A stretch of 64,000 bases of DNA from Nodularia spumigena CCY9414 (GTDB lineage Bacteria > Cyanobacteriota > Cyanobacteriia > Cyanobacteriales > Nostocaceae): NCBI RefSeq assembly GCF_000340565.2, contig NZ_CP007203.1, positions 3,335,929 through 3,399,928 on the forward strand. Reading direction: 5' to 3'. The notes beneath the pieces are model-generated. The model saw only the letters and a program-made list of their open reading frames with translations. It made no database searches and was not told the origin of the DNA. A program made the position numbers and the translations under genes. Below are positions 16,427 to 25,736 of this stretch, in pieces. The number at the start of each line of letters is the position of its first letter. Position 1 is the first letter of the stretch.

Positions 16427-18265
16427 TTAAGCAAAAGCAGCAGTTTTCACATCGTTATTGGTCAAAATTTCTTGCAGTTCATCGGAATCTACAGTTTCTT
16501 TTTCAACCAGCATTTTCGCAATCAAATCAAGAATGTGACGGTTGTTAACTAATACTTCTTTAGCTCGTATATAAGCTACATCCACCAGTTTACGCACTTC
16601 TTCATCAATAGCAGCAGCAGTTTCTTCGGAGAAATCACGCTCTGACATGATATCTCTGCCTAAGAACATATTACCTTGCTGACGACCCAGAGCGACTGGT
16701 CCCAAGCGATCGCTCATTCCAAAACGAGTAATCATCTGACGCGCCACACGGGCTACTTGTTGCAAGTCATTAGAAGCACCAGTGGTAACTTCTTCATCAC
16801 CAAAGATTAATTCTTCAGCTAAACGACCGCCTAAAGCTACAGCCATTTGATTTTCCAGATAAGCACGGCTATACAAACCTGTATCCATCCGGTCTTCACT
16901 GGGAGTAAACCAAGTTAAACCACCAGCACGACCGCGAGGAATAATGCTGATTTTTTGTACTGGGTCATAGTCAGGCATCAAAGCACCAACTAAGGCGTGA
17001 CCAGCTTCGTGATATGCTACTAGGGTTTTGCGCTTCTCGCTCATTACCCGGTCTTTCTTCTCAGGGCCAGCTAACACCCGATCAATGGCATCATTGATTT
17101 CATCCATTGAAATTTCGGTCAAGTTGCGTCGTGCTGCCAAAATTGCCGCTTCGTTGAGCAAGTTGGATAAATCTGCACCGGTAAACCCAGGAGTCCGACG
17201 CGCGATTTTATCCAAGTCCACATCCTTGGCTAAGGTCTTACCACGAGCGTGAACTTTGAGAATTTCGCTACGTCCAGCATAGTCGGGACGGTCTACAACT
17301 ACCTGACGGTCAAAACGACCAGGACGCAACAAAGCTGCATCTAAGACATCAGGACGGTTGGTAGCAGCAATAATAATAATGCCTGTATTACCTTCAAAAC
17401 CATCCATTTCGGTTAGTAACTGGTTGAGGGTTTGTTCCCGTTCATCGTTACCACCGCCTAAACCAGCACCCCGTTGACGACCTACAGCGTCAATTTCATC
17501 GATAAATACGATACAAGGAGCGTTGGTTTTCGCTTGTTCAAACAAATCGCGGACACGGGAAGCACCCACACCGACGAACATTTCTACAAACTCAGAACCA
17601 GAGATGGAAAAGAAGGGTACACCCGCTTCACCAGCTACAGCACGAGCCAGGAGGGTTTTACCTGTACCAGGAGGTCCAACTAATAATACACCTTTAGGAA
17701 TTTTGGCTCCAACTGCGGTAAAGCGGTCGGCGTTTTTCAGAAAGTCTACTACTTCGTTTAATTCCAGCTTGGCTTGGTCAATACCAGCGACATCGCCAAA
17801 GGTTACCTGTGTTTGTGGCTCCATTTGCACTCTGGCTTTGGATTTTCCAAAGTTCATTGCTTGGTTACCAGGACCACTTTGAGCGCGACGTAGTAAGAAG
17901 AATAAGCCCACCAGAAGCAATACAGGGAAAAATAAACTGCTCAGTGCTTTAAACCAAAATCCTTCGTCAGTTTGGGGGACTACAGAAATATCAACGCCCT
18001 TGTCAGACAAATTATTGATTAATTCAGGGTCGTTGACTAAATTAACTACCTTTTTGTCACCATCTCTGGAGGTAACATAGGCTATGGAGCGATCTGCACT
18101 CAGATTGACTCTATCTACTCTGCCTTGGTCAACTTCTTGAATAAATTGACTGTATCGCCATGTTTCTCTAGTGGGAGGTTTTTTGTCAAAGAATGCTGTT
18201 CCTAGAGCAATGACAACTATAAAAAGCAGTGCATACAGCCCCGCATTTCTCCATCTTTTATTCAC
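16427..18265 (-). CDS. ftsH: ATP-dependent zinc metalloprotease FtsH
   Basis: A membrane AAA+ protease. It has an N-terminal span ([15 protein letters not shown]), a lumenal/periplasmic domain and a second span ([15 protein letters not shown]). The ATPase module carries [17 protein letters not shown] and the SRH arginines; the protease site is HEAGH. In cyanobacteria FtsH hexamers turn over damaged D1. The length (612) is normal. The start is GTG 18265, preceded by ggagg. Confidence 0.96.
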   Translation of the reverse strand: MNKRWRNAGLYALLFIVVIALGTAFFDKKPPTRETWRYSQFIQEVDQGRVDRVNLSADRSIAYVTSRDGDKKVVNLVNDPELINNLSDKGVDISVVPQTDEGFWFKALSSLFFPVLLLVGLFFLLRRAQSGPGNQAMNFGKSKARVQMEPQTQVTFGDVAGIDQAKLELNEVVDFLKNADRFTAVGAKIPKGVLLVGPPGTGKTLLARAVAGEAGVPFFSISGSEFVEMFVGVGASRVRDLFEQAKTNAPCIVFIDEIDAVGRQRGAGLGGGNDEREQTLNQLLTEMDGFEGNTGIIIIAATNRPDVLDAALLRPGRFDRQVVVDRPDYAGRSEILKVHARGKTLAKDVDLDKIARRTPGFTGADLSNLLNEAAILAARRNLTEISMDEINDAIDRVLAGPEKKDRVMSEKRKTLVAYHEAGHALVGALMPDYDPVQKISIIPRGRAGGLTWFTPSEDRMDTGLYSRAYLENQMAVALGGRLAEELIFGDEEVTTGASNDLQQVARVARQMITRFGMSDRLGPVALGRQQGNMFLGRDIMSERDFSEETAAAIDEEVRKLVDVAYIRAKEVLVNNRHILDLIAKMLVEKETVDSDELQEILTNNDVKTAAFA

Positions 18266-18382
18266 TGAGGTGTATCCTCCGGTATTTTTTGTGAGTTAGC
18301 GTAGCTTCTCTGATATGAGAGGGCATTATTAAGAATTATGTTAACTTATCTTAAGGTATAACATAACGGTACGGCTGTCATG

Positions 18383-19156
18383 TTAGAAAAGCCTCCTTAT
18401 TTGTGAAAAACTAGAATGGTAAGGATTATATTGTAGCGACCCTGTGGGCTGCCCAACGGTATGAATGGGGATAATTTCTACCACACTATTAGTGTAGGCG
18501 ATCGCTTCAAATCCCTGCACTAACTCGGCATTCCAAGGTGACTCACGCACCATTGGCAGATTTTTCATCAGGTGCTTTCGCACAATTCCCGGCAAAATTC
18601 CCCCTGTTAATGGTGGTGTCCACCAACTACCATTCTGCCATCCCCAAAGGTTCCCTGTGGTAGTTTCTAGCCAATTGCCTGCACCATCTATTAAAATTGC
18701 TTCCTGAGAATTTAACTGTTGGGCGTGAGTCTTCGCCAACCAAGCACTCAGATAATTGCCAGTTTTATGAGAAGGAAGACTACGATAAAAGTTTGATAAT
18801 GCCACAGATGTGGTAATGCCGTGTTGTTGTTTTTCTCTTAAATCCTGTGGTAATAACCTCCCAGTTATCCATTCTCGGCCATCAGCAAACAGAGTAATTC
18901 TCAGAATCGGGAAACTTTCCGCCAGAATTTCTGCACCTTGACGCACCAGATTCCAGTTTGGTTCTAGCCAACCAAAAGATTGTAGTGAAAAAAGTAGGCG
19001 ATCGCAGTGTGCCACCCAGTGAGTTAAACTACTATCGAGGCAATTACCATAAATCCGCACCGTTGTAAATACCGTAGCCCCATAAAGTAACCCCGGATCA
19101 TTAATATCTAATTCTAGGGTTGGGGATTCTATGAGTTTGCCGTTATACCAATAAAT
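18383..19156 (-). CDS. Class IV aminotransferase / aminodeoxychorismate lyase-like, apparent ATT start
   Basis: A PLP fold-type IV protein. Lys in HKTGNYLSAWLA is the likely cofactor lysine, followed by WLETTTGNLWG and the GGILPGIVR phosphate-binding turn. The conserved N-terminal strand-helix of the family (DPGLLYGATVFTTVRIYG, preceded by IYWYNGKLIE) is encoded in frame upstream of the first usable start, the GTG at 19060. No ATG, GTG or TTG precedes that segment before the stop at 19169-19171; the best boundary is ATT at 19156 with aggt upstream. The gene may use a rare start or have lost it. A PabC-like role in folate is possible. Confidence 0.72.
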   Translation of the reverse strand: MYWYNGKLIESPTLELDINDPGLLYGATVFTTVRIYGNCLDSSLTHWVAHCDRLLFSLQSFGWLEPNWNLVRQGAEILAESFPILRITLFADGREWITGRLLPQDLREKQQHGITTSVALSNFYRSLPSHKTGNYLSAWLAKTHAQQLNSQEAILIDGAGNWLETTTGNLWGWQNGSWWTPPLTGGILPGIVRKHLMKNLPMVRESPWNAELVQGFEAIAYTNSVVEIIPIHTVGQPTGSLQYNPYHSSFSQIRRLF

Positions 19157-19194
19157 AAGATTAACCTGCTATCTAAATATATAAAACTCTTGAC

Positions 19195-19231
19195 TCCCCT
19201 CCTCGCTGGCGGGGAGGGGCTGGGGGTGGGG
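19195..19231. repeat. Dispersed GC-rich palindromic repeat
   Basis: cccctcctcgctggcggggagggg is a hairpin of the gene-end repeat family, placed just after the stop of the minus-strand gene 19233-20021. Confidence 0.7.
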
Positions 19232-19232
19232 T

Positions 19233-20021
19233 TCATTCATCTGAGGGAGGGAATGAAATCATGTTACCTTCTGGGGTACTAGTGACCTTTCCGCCCAAAG
19301 CCTCAATTTCACGAATTGCTCTTTGAGTCGTCTTCTCGTCAAATTGATTATTTAATACCATTGTCCAAGCAGATATTTGAGCGTTTTTACTGTTGGGGTT
19401 TTGACTTAAAAATATAGAAGTTTGCCGAGACATCGCAGCGACAGATTGACTTTCTCGGTCTGAAAAATTGCTAGCCCATTTTGCCGCCGTAGCAAAAGAT
19501 TTCTCAGCAGATTGCGTATCGCCTAAAAATAATAACTCATCAATTCCCTTATAACGCCACACATAATAAGACCTTTGAGGAACCCAGGGAGACAAAGACT
19601 GTAAACCCTTATCCATGATTGCTATAGAGCGTTCTGGCATTCCAGCGTAAATAGAAGCACCAGTAGAAAGACTCAAATAAGCTGCTAAAAAACGTGGATC
19701 ACGTTCTAAAACAATTTCAAAATATTCTGGACTCAGGCCATAACCTGTCTTTTCACGAGCCTCATCATCACCAAAGTATTGCAAATAACTCAGATAAACC
19801 CCATTGGCGATCAGATTATCATAACCAAAACTGGGCATACTTTTGAGAAAATTCAGCCGAATCCTTTGGGTATTAATTTCTCTTTCTAGAACATCTAAAG
19901 AGATATCTTGTTTGCTTCTTAACAAACTTTGTAATTGAGGAAATTGAATCCAGCCAACTCCCAAAAGACACAAACAACCTACCAAAGGTGTGATTACAGC
20001 TTGACGAGATAAAAATAACAT
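19233..20021 (-). CDS. Membrane-anchored TPR-like conserved protein
   Basis: A 262-residue protein. An uncleaved N-terminal span (ITPLVGCLCLLGVGW) is followed by helical repeats resembling degenerate TPRs (YFEIVLERDPRFLAAYLSL, GDTQSAEKSFATAAKWAS). The C-terminal region (REIEALGGKVTST) is not repeat-like. It is probably tethered to the cytoplasmic or thylakoid membrane. I know similar unnamed proteins across cyanobacteria but no function. Confidence 0.7.
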   Translation of the reverse strand: MLFLSRQAVITPLVGCLCLLGVGWIQFPQLQSLLRSKQDISLDVLEREINTQRIRLNFLKSMPSFGYDNLIANGVYLSYLQYFGDDEAREKTGYGLSPEYFEIVLERDPRFLAAYLSLSTGASIYAGMPERSIAIMDKGLQSLSPWVPQRSYYVWRYKGIDELLFLGDTQSAEKSFATAAKWASNFSDRESQSVAAMSRQTSIFLSQNPNSKNAQISAWTMVLNNQFDEKTTQRAIREIEALGGKVTSTPEGNMISFPPSDE

Positions 20022-20108
20022 ATTTAGCTTGTCTTGTGAGATGCAGTCACTCTATTGTATATAATATAACTTATATTTACCTGAAAAAGCGGGAAAATTG
20101 ATTAAAAA

Positions 20109-20125
20109 CAGCGCCTGGGGCGCTG
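20109..20125 (-). terminator. Hairpin terminator, minus strand
   Basis: CAGCGCC-tgg-GGCGCTG is a perfect 7-bp stem. Read on the minus strand it is followed by a T-rich run (tttttaatcaatttt), the form of an intrinsic terminator for leftward transcripts. Confidence 0.6.
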
Positions 20126-20144
20126 CTAATCTCAACATATTTTA

Positions 20145-20215
20145 GTGACATACTCCACACACTCCCCTTCTCTGCGAGACGCTACGGGAACGGGTGAGTG
20201 TGGGCTTCTCGGCGA
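20145..20215 (-). mobile_element. Possible IS200/IS605-type right-end remnant
   Basis: Read on the minus strand the segment runs gagaagcccacactcaccc ... ggggagtgtgtggagtatg, a long imperfect hairpin that resembles the right ends of IS1341-like elements in cyanobacteria. No tnpB is present, so this would be a solo end. The remaining bases 20216-20550 hold only low-quality open frames. Recognition is from memory. Confidence 0.4.
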
Positions 20216-20551
20216 CTCTTCTATGAAGACATTGACCGAGCTTTAAAGCCCTATGCCCTAGGGACTTTTGGAGATAATTTTCACTTTTTTAATAGGCTGC
20301 TTTTCAGCATTTAATTGGACTACACCTATTTGGGAAAATTATATCTATTTGGTAAAAAAACCAAGAAGTGTTCATTCCTCAATGCCTACGGCACGAAGCC
20401 CGCGAAGGACCAACATTGCTGATTTCGCTCTAGCTCAATTTTGCTCGTTGGTCAATGCGTCACTCACTCGTATTCATCTCATCGCCTCCCTATCGGGTAA
20501 GCGAAAGGCTTCTACTGTTAAAGCTAATTAGCGCTCAGGATGTTGCACTCT

Positions 20552-20851
20552 TTAGGCGCTACCAGTGAAGGCAACTTCAGGGAACTTCAATTGAGCCTCT
20601 GCCATCGGTCGTCTTCTGCCTTCCTCTTGCCAGTAGTTAATCACTTCTGTGGCTTTATTCAGCAATTCGACACGATCTAGGTCAGTAATCCAGTGTTTGG
20701 ACTCTAATTCCTTTTTTAACTCTTCCCAGGCATCATTGCGAGGCCAGAAAAAATACTTAGTCAAAGGACTTGTGCCTTTGCCTACAACTTGATCCACTGC
20801 TAGGGCAACGTTTTCGTCTAACCAAAGGATTTTGAGAATAAATTGGGTCAA
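20552..20851 (-). CDS. Ribosomal protein PSRP-3 (Ycf65)
   Basis: A 99-residue protein of the 30S subunit found in cyanobacteria and plastids. The signature [31 protein letters not shown] and [10 protein letters not shown] are all present. The start is TTG at 20851: a strong Shine-Dalgarno (ggaggtg) lies five bases upstream and an in-frame stop lies directly before it, so no other start is possible. Confidence 0.93.
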   Translation of the reverse strand: MTQFILKILWLDENVALAVDQVVGKGTSPLTKYFFWPRNDAWEELKKELESKHWITDLDRVELLNKATEVINYWQEEGRRRPMAEAQLKFPEVAFTGSA

Positions 20852-21041
20852 TCACACCTCCGGGGAATATCTGGGGATTATTACTAAGTCGCTAATCGCA
20901 CGGGTGGAAATGATGCCCACTTTTATGTGCTGTGCGATCGCTTATTCTAACTCAATACCTCACCTGATGACCAAATAGTCATCGCAAATTGTTCAACCAT
21001 CACCGATTAAAATTTAAAAGTTCCTTTAATCTCCCAATTTC

Positions 21042-21854
21042 ATGACAGAAAAATCTTCACTCAAACCGATTGTCATCTTCGATATTGACGGCGTTGTGCG
21101 CGATGTCGGCAATTCCTATCGTCGAGCGCTGGCGGACACTGTAGAGCATTTTACCAACACAGCCTATCGTCCCACGCCAGTAGACATTGACCAGCTAAAA
21201 TCCGAAGGACTCTGGAATAATGATTGGGAAGCCTCCCAAGAATTTATTTACCGCCACTTTGAAACCCTTGGACAAACTCGCCAGCAATTGCAACTAGATT
21301 ACAACGCCATAGTTGCCTTTTTTCAATCTCGTTATCGAGGAACCGACCCAGAAAATTGGAATGGGTATATCTGTGATGAACCTTTATTATTACAGCCCAG
21401 TTATTTAGAACAACTCACAGAAGCAGGAATTTACTGGGGATTTTTCAGTGGTGCTACCCGTGGTTCTGCTACCTATGTTTTACACAAACGTCTGGGTTTA
21501 CAGTCGCCAGTATTAATTGCAATGGAAGATGCACCAGGTAAACCAGACCCCACAGGACTTTTTGCCACTATTGGCTTGTTAGAGACAGAAATAAACAAGA
21601 TGTCAGCAATTATCTACGTGGGAGATACCGTAGCTGATATGTATACCGTCAGGAAAGCGCGAGAGATGCATCCTCACCGGATTTGGATTGGTGTAGGCAT
21701 TTTACCGCCGCACGTACAAGAAACAGCCGCCCATAGTGATGCTTATAGTCAAACACTACTAGCAGCAGGTGCAGCCATAGTTTTAAGTAACGTTGAACAA
21801 CTAAATCCGGTCAAGGTACAGGAATTATTACAAGGAATGGGGATAAGGGGATAG
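21042..21854 (+). CDS. HAD-superfamily hydrolase (TIGR01548-like)
   Basis: Motif I is VIFDIDGVVRDVGNSYRRA with both Asp; motif II/III region is SGATRG ... GKPDPTG; motif IV is VGDTVADMYT. A helical cap (about residues 25-115) places it in subfamily IA. Cyanobacterial members of this type are annotated TIGR01548. The substrate, presumably a small phosphate ester, is unknown. It stands alone, with AT-rich DNA on both sides. Confidence 0.85.
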   Translation: MTEKSSLKPIVIFDIDGVVRDVGNSYRRALADTVEHFTNTAYRPTPVDIDQLKSEGLWNNDWEASQEFIYRHFETLGQTRQQLQLDYNAIVAFFQSRYRGTDPENWNGYICDEPLLLQPSYLEQLTEAGIYWGFFSGATRGSATYVLHKRLGLQSPVLIAMEDAPGKPDPTGLFATIGLLETEINKMSAIIYVGDTVADMYTVRKAREMHPHRIWIGVGILPPHVQETAAHSDAYSQTLLAAGAAIVLSNVEQLNPVKVQELLQGMGIRG

Positions 21855-22054
21855 GGAACGGGACGAAGGAAAATCAGAGCCAAAATTTTTCCTTTTTCCC
21901 CTATTAGCCTACCTACTTATCTATTATTTCAAGTTGCTATTGAAACATAAAGAAAATTGGGTGATGTTTAGATGTGTGAAAAAAATCACATATGCTAGCA
22001 CCAGAGATGTTGTAAAAACTCTGTAAACTCAAAACTTCATAAGTAGGCGATCGC

Positions 22055-23512
22055 ATGAGCAACGGCGTAATGATGCAGTACTTCCATTGGTACAATCCCA
22101 ATGATGGTAATCTCTGGAACCAGCTAGATAAAACAGCTCATGAGCTAGTTAATGCAGGTTTTACTGCCTTATGGTTGCCGCCACCTTACAAAGGCAGTGG
22201 TGGCAGTTATGATGTCGGCTATGGTGTGTATGACTTGTTTGATTTGGGTGAGTTCGATCAAAAAGGCAGTGTTCGGACAAAATACGGTACACGTGAACAA
22301 TACCTAGAAGCCATTAAAACCGCTCAAAGTTCTGGTTTGCACATCTATGGTGATGTAGTTCTCAATCATAAAGATGGTGGAGACGAAACAGAACGCATCT
22401 GGGCGCAGGAAATGGATTGGAATGACCGTAACCGCCCAGTCAGCGATTGGTATGAAATTGATGCTTATACGAAGTTTCACTTTTCCGGTCGCGGAGATAA
22501 ATACTCCAGCATGAAGTGGTATTGGTGGTGTTTTGATTCATTGTCTTACAATGCAGGCACTCAAAAGGCTGATAAGCTTTACCGCATTAAGAACAGAGAG
22601 TTTGAGACAGAAGTCAGCCCGGAACATGGCAACTATGACTATTTGTTAGCAAATGACTTAGATATGGGTGAGGAACCCGTGCGCGGCGAGTTGATGTATT
22701 GGGGGCGTTGGTTTGTTGATACCACAAACGTAAATGGTTTTCGGATTGATGCTGTTAAACATATCCGTTCCTCATTTTTCCGCGATTGGCTCAATCATCT
22801 GCGAGTTCATTTTAGTCAGCGACAACTGTTTAGCTGTGGAGAGTATTGGTCTCAAAATATCGATGAACTGCACGGTTATCTTGCAGCTACTACAGGGGTA
22901 ATGTCGTTGTTTGATGTACCACTACATTTCAAGTTTCACCAAGCTAGTCGTCAAGGTAGTGGTTTCGATATGCGGACAATATTTAACCGCACCCTAGCGA
23001 AGGAACAACCAGCTTTAGCTGTTACCTTTGTGGAAAACCATGATACACAACCCTGTCAATCCCTAGAGTCCCCCGTTGAACCTTGGTTTAAGCCCCTAGC
23101 TTATGCACTCATATTGCTGCGCCGTGAAGGCTATCCTTGCGTTTTTTATGCAGACTATTACGGAGCGCAATATCACGACAAAGGACGTGATGCTACTCTT
23201 TACTCTCACCGCTTCTTAATTGATAAGTTTCTCGGCGCACGTAGAGACTACGGTTTTGGCGACCAACACGATTACTTTGATCATCCTCATACTATTGGTT
23301 GGACGCGCTTGGGTAACAGTGAACATCCAGGAGCAATGGCTGTGGTGATGACCAACAGTGAAGCCGGCAATAAGTGGATGAATATGTTTCGACCGAATGA
23401 AGCGTTTTACGATGCTACCGGACATATTCAGGAAATAGTCTATACCAACAATGATGGATGGGGAAATTTCTTCTGTCCAGGTGGTTCAGTCTCTGTCTGG
23501 TTACAAAAGTAG
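22055..23512 (+). CDS. Cytoplasmic alpha-amylase (GH13)
   Basis: Hydrolyses internal alpha-1,4 glucosidic bonds of glycogen or starch. The GH13 barrel shows GDVVLNHK, GFRIDAVKHI (nucleophile Asp), FSCGEYW (acid Glu) and FVENHDTQP (third Asp). The MMQYFHWYNPNDGNLWNQL opening and length of 485 match the AmyA/AmyS intracellular group (GH13_5). There is no signal peptide. The ATG follows directly on a HIP1 octamer. Confidence 0.93.
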   Translation: MSNGVMMQYFHWYNPNDGNLWNQLDKTAHELVNAGFTALWLPPPYKGSGGSYDVGYGVYDLFDLGEFDQKGSVRTKYGTREQYLEAIKTAQSSGLHIYGDVVLNHKDGGDETERIWAQEMDWNDRNRPVSDWYEIDAYTKFHFSGRGDKYSSMKWYWWCFDSLSYNAGTQKADKLYRIKNREFETEVSPEHGNYDYLLANDLDMGEEPVRGELMYWGRWFVDTTNVNGFRIDAVKHIRSSFFRDWLNHLRVHFSQRQLFSCGEYWSQNIDELHGYLAATTGVMSLFDVPLHFKFHQASRQGSGFDMRTIFNRTLAKEQPALAVTFVENHDTQPCQSLESPVEPWFKPLAYALILLRREGYPCVFYADYYGAQYHDKGRDATLYSHRFLIDKFLGARRDYGFGDQHDYFDHPHTIGWTRLGNSEHPGAMAVVMTNSEAGNKWMNMFRPNEAFYDATGHIQEIVYTNNDGWGNFFCPGGSVSVWLQK

Positions 23513-23546
23513 TACTGATAGGTAGTCAGGAAAAAGGTAAAAACCT

Positions 23547-23572
23547 CTTTCCTGAATTACGAATTACGAATT
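23547..23572. repeat. gaattac heptamer repeat
   Basis: About three copies of gaattac lie between the amylase and P450 genes; the same unit recurs at 32681-32714. Confidence 0.6.
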
Positions 23573-23657
23573 AGCTAAAATTAATCAAGCAATGGGTGCA
23601 TGAATTAGTGGCGAATAAATACTATTCTTGCTTCAAATCATTGGAAAAATAATTAAA

Positions 23658-25019
23658 ATGCCTGCACTTCAACTACCTGATGGTCCCAAAAATCACCCTT
23701 GGCTACAGACATATCGATGGCTGACTAGCCCTTTGGAATACATGGAAGACTGTGCTAAAAACTATGGTGATATTTTCACCATCCGCGTCGGACCACTTTC
23801 TACTCCTCAAGTATTCGTCAGCAACCCTCAAGCTATTCAGCAGATTTTTAGCACCGACCCCAAATATTTAGACTCAGGTGCAGCAGCTGGGTTTAAATCG
23901 CCTTTATTGGGAAATCAATCACTACTATCCCTAGATGGTAAGCCTCACCAGCGACAACGCAAGCTATTAACACCGCCTTTTCATGGTGAACGAATGCTGG
24001 CTTATGGTGAGTTAATTCGTGATATTAGCCAGCAAGTAACTAATAAATGGCAGGTTGGTGAAACAGTTTCTGTGCTGTCATCAATGCAAGCCATTTCCTT
24101 TCAAGTAATTTTAAAGGCTGTATTTGGTCTAGCTGAAGGGCCACGTTACGAAAAAATCAAGGAAGCTTTAATTGCTATCCTCAATCCCAAAAAACCTCTT
24201 TTACGGTCAATGCTGCTGATGTTCCCGTCACTGCGCCGGGATTTAGGGGCGTGGAGTCCTTGGGGAGAGTTTCTGCGTTTACGGCAGCAAATTGATGAAC
24301 TCGTTTATGCTGAGATTCAAGAACGCAAAGCACAGCTTGATTCATCCCGGACTGATATTTTATCTTTGATGATGGCAACTCGTGATGAGGCGGGTGAGCC
24401 AATGACGGATTTGGAGTTACGTGATGAGTTGATGACTTTGTTAGTCGCAGGTCACGAAACTACTGCTACAGCACTGAGTTGGGCTTTGTATTGGATTCAC
24501 CATCAGCCGCAGGTGCGTGAGAAATTATTGCAAGAGTTAGACACTTTGGGAGAAAAACCCGACCCTAATGCGATTTTTCGCTTACCTTATTTGAATGCAG
24601 TTTGTTCGGAAACACTGCGTCTTTACCCAGTGGCGATGTTGCTTTTGAGTCGATTAGTCAAATCACCGCTACAAATTGGGGAATATCAGTTTGAGCCTGG
24701 GACGTTATTAATCCCCTGTGTTTATTTAACTCATCATCGGGAAGATTTATATCCTGATTCCCAGACATTTAAGCCAGAGCGTTTTTTAGAAAGGCAGTTT
24801 TCCAATTCAGAATTTATACCTTTTGGTGGTGGTAATCGTCGCTGTATTGGTATGGCGTTTGCCCTATTTGAGATGAAACTGGTGTTAGCCACAGTGCTGT
24901 CTAATTGGCAAATGGAATTGGCGAATACTCAACCAGTGCTACCAGTGCGTAAGGGCTTACTGTTTGGGCCTAAAGGAGGTGTGCAGATGGTTGTGAAGGG
25001 CAGGCGTGAGCTATCCTAA
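23658..25019 (+). CDS. Cytochrome P450, CYP110-type; C-terminus altered by IS insertion
   Basis: A heme-thiolate monooxygenase. I-helix AGHETTATALSW, ExxR ETLRL, PERF motif, and heme loop FGGGNRRCIG with the axial Cys. There is no membrane anchor; the MPALQLPDGP opening is usual for CYP110, a cyanobacterial family acting on fatty acids, alkanes or terpenes. The start is ATG 23658 (an upstream TTG at 23628 is less likely). The stop TAA and last Ser come from the adjoining IS607-type element: joining its flanks would give RRELVPETTSV-stop instead of RRELS-stop. Confidence 0.92.
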   Translation: MPALQLPDGPKNHPWLQTYRWLTSPLEYMEDCAKNYGDIFTIRVGPLSTPQVFVSNPQAIQQIFSTDPKYLDSGAAAGFKSPLLGNQSLLSLDGKPHQRQRKLLTPPFHGERMLAYGELIRDISQQVTNKWQVGETVSVLSSMQAISFQVILKAVFGLAEGPRYEKIKEALIAILNPKKPLLRSMLLMFPSLRRDLGAWSPWGEFLRLRQQIDELVYAEIQERKAQLDSSRTDILSLMMATRDEAGEPMTDLELRDELMTLLVAGHETTATALSWALYWIHHQPQVREKLLQELDTLGEKPDPNAIFRLPYLNAVCSETLRLYPVAMLLLSRLVKSPLQIGEYQFEPGTLLIPCVYLTHHREDLYPDSQTFKPERFLERQFSNSEFIPFGGGNRRCIGMAFALFEMKLVLATVLSNWQMELANTQPVLPVRKGLLFGPKGGVQMVVKGRRELS

Positions 25020-25075
25020 GTTGACAATTAAATAGACATACTTATACACTTATAGACAAATATCTAAGTGTATTT

Positions 25076-25726
25076 ATGTTTAAACCACATGAATTTGCCG
25101 AGAAAATTGGAGTTTCTGTTAAAACACTACAAAGATGGGACAATTCTGGAAAATTACCAGCAAAAAGAACACCATCGGGGCATCGGTTTTATACAGAGAA
25201 CGACTTATTGATTATTCAGGGATTAAAACCCACAGAGCAACATCGTAAAAATATCGTTTATTGTCGCGTTTCTTCTAATGGACAGAAACCGGAATTGAGG
25301 AATCAAATCACCGCTATGGAAACATTTTGTTTAAATAGGGGTTTAGCTGTTGACGAATGGGTATCGGAAATTGGCGGAGGCTTGAACTTTAAAAGAAAGA
25401 AGTTCTTATCAATTATGATGTCTATGCTTCAAGGCGAAATCGCAATTATTGTCATAGCTCATAAGGATAGAATGTGTCGTTTTGCTTTTGAATTTATACA
25501 GGAGTTATCCAACTCTGTTAATTGCGAAATAATTGTAGCTAATCAAGAATCATTATCTCCTCAACAGGAATTAGTAGAGGATTTAATGGCTATCATTCAT
25601 TGCTTTTATTGTAGATTGTACGGGCTAAGAAATTACTCTAAAGAGATTAAAACCAATCTCAAGAATGCCATTGACAAACCAGTACATGACATGGCAGAGT
25701 TGGACAAACAAGAAATACAGTGTTGA
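25076..25726 (+). CDS. tnpA: IS607 TnpA serine recombinase
   Basis: Residues 1-45 are a MerR-like helix-turn-helix with the IS607 hallmark (SVKTLQRWDNSGKLPAKRTPSGHRFY). The catalytic domain starts NIVYCRVSS (nucleophile Ser66), continues with the RNQI helix and HKDRMCRF arginines. The length (216) is full and no frameshift is seen, so it may be active. TnpB starts 11 bases after its stop. Confidence 0.92.
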   Translation: MFKPHEFAEKIGVSVKTLQRWDNSGKLPAKRTPSGHRFYTENDLLIIQGLKPTEQHRKNIVYCRVSSNGQKPELRNQITAMETFCLNRGLAVDEWVSEIGGGLNFKRKKFLSIMMSMLQGEIAIIVIAHKDRMCRFAFEFIQELSNSVNCEIIVANQESLSPQQELVEDLMAIIHCFYCRLYGLRNYSKEIKTNLKNAIDKPVHDMAELDKQEIQC

Positions 25727-25736
25727 AGGTCGAACA

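Noticed and set aside
20268-20531. 87-codon frame in the gap before PSRP-3
   Set aside because: Composition is not protein-like, with repeat motifs (ctacggcacgaagcccgcg); no known family.
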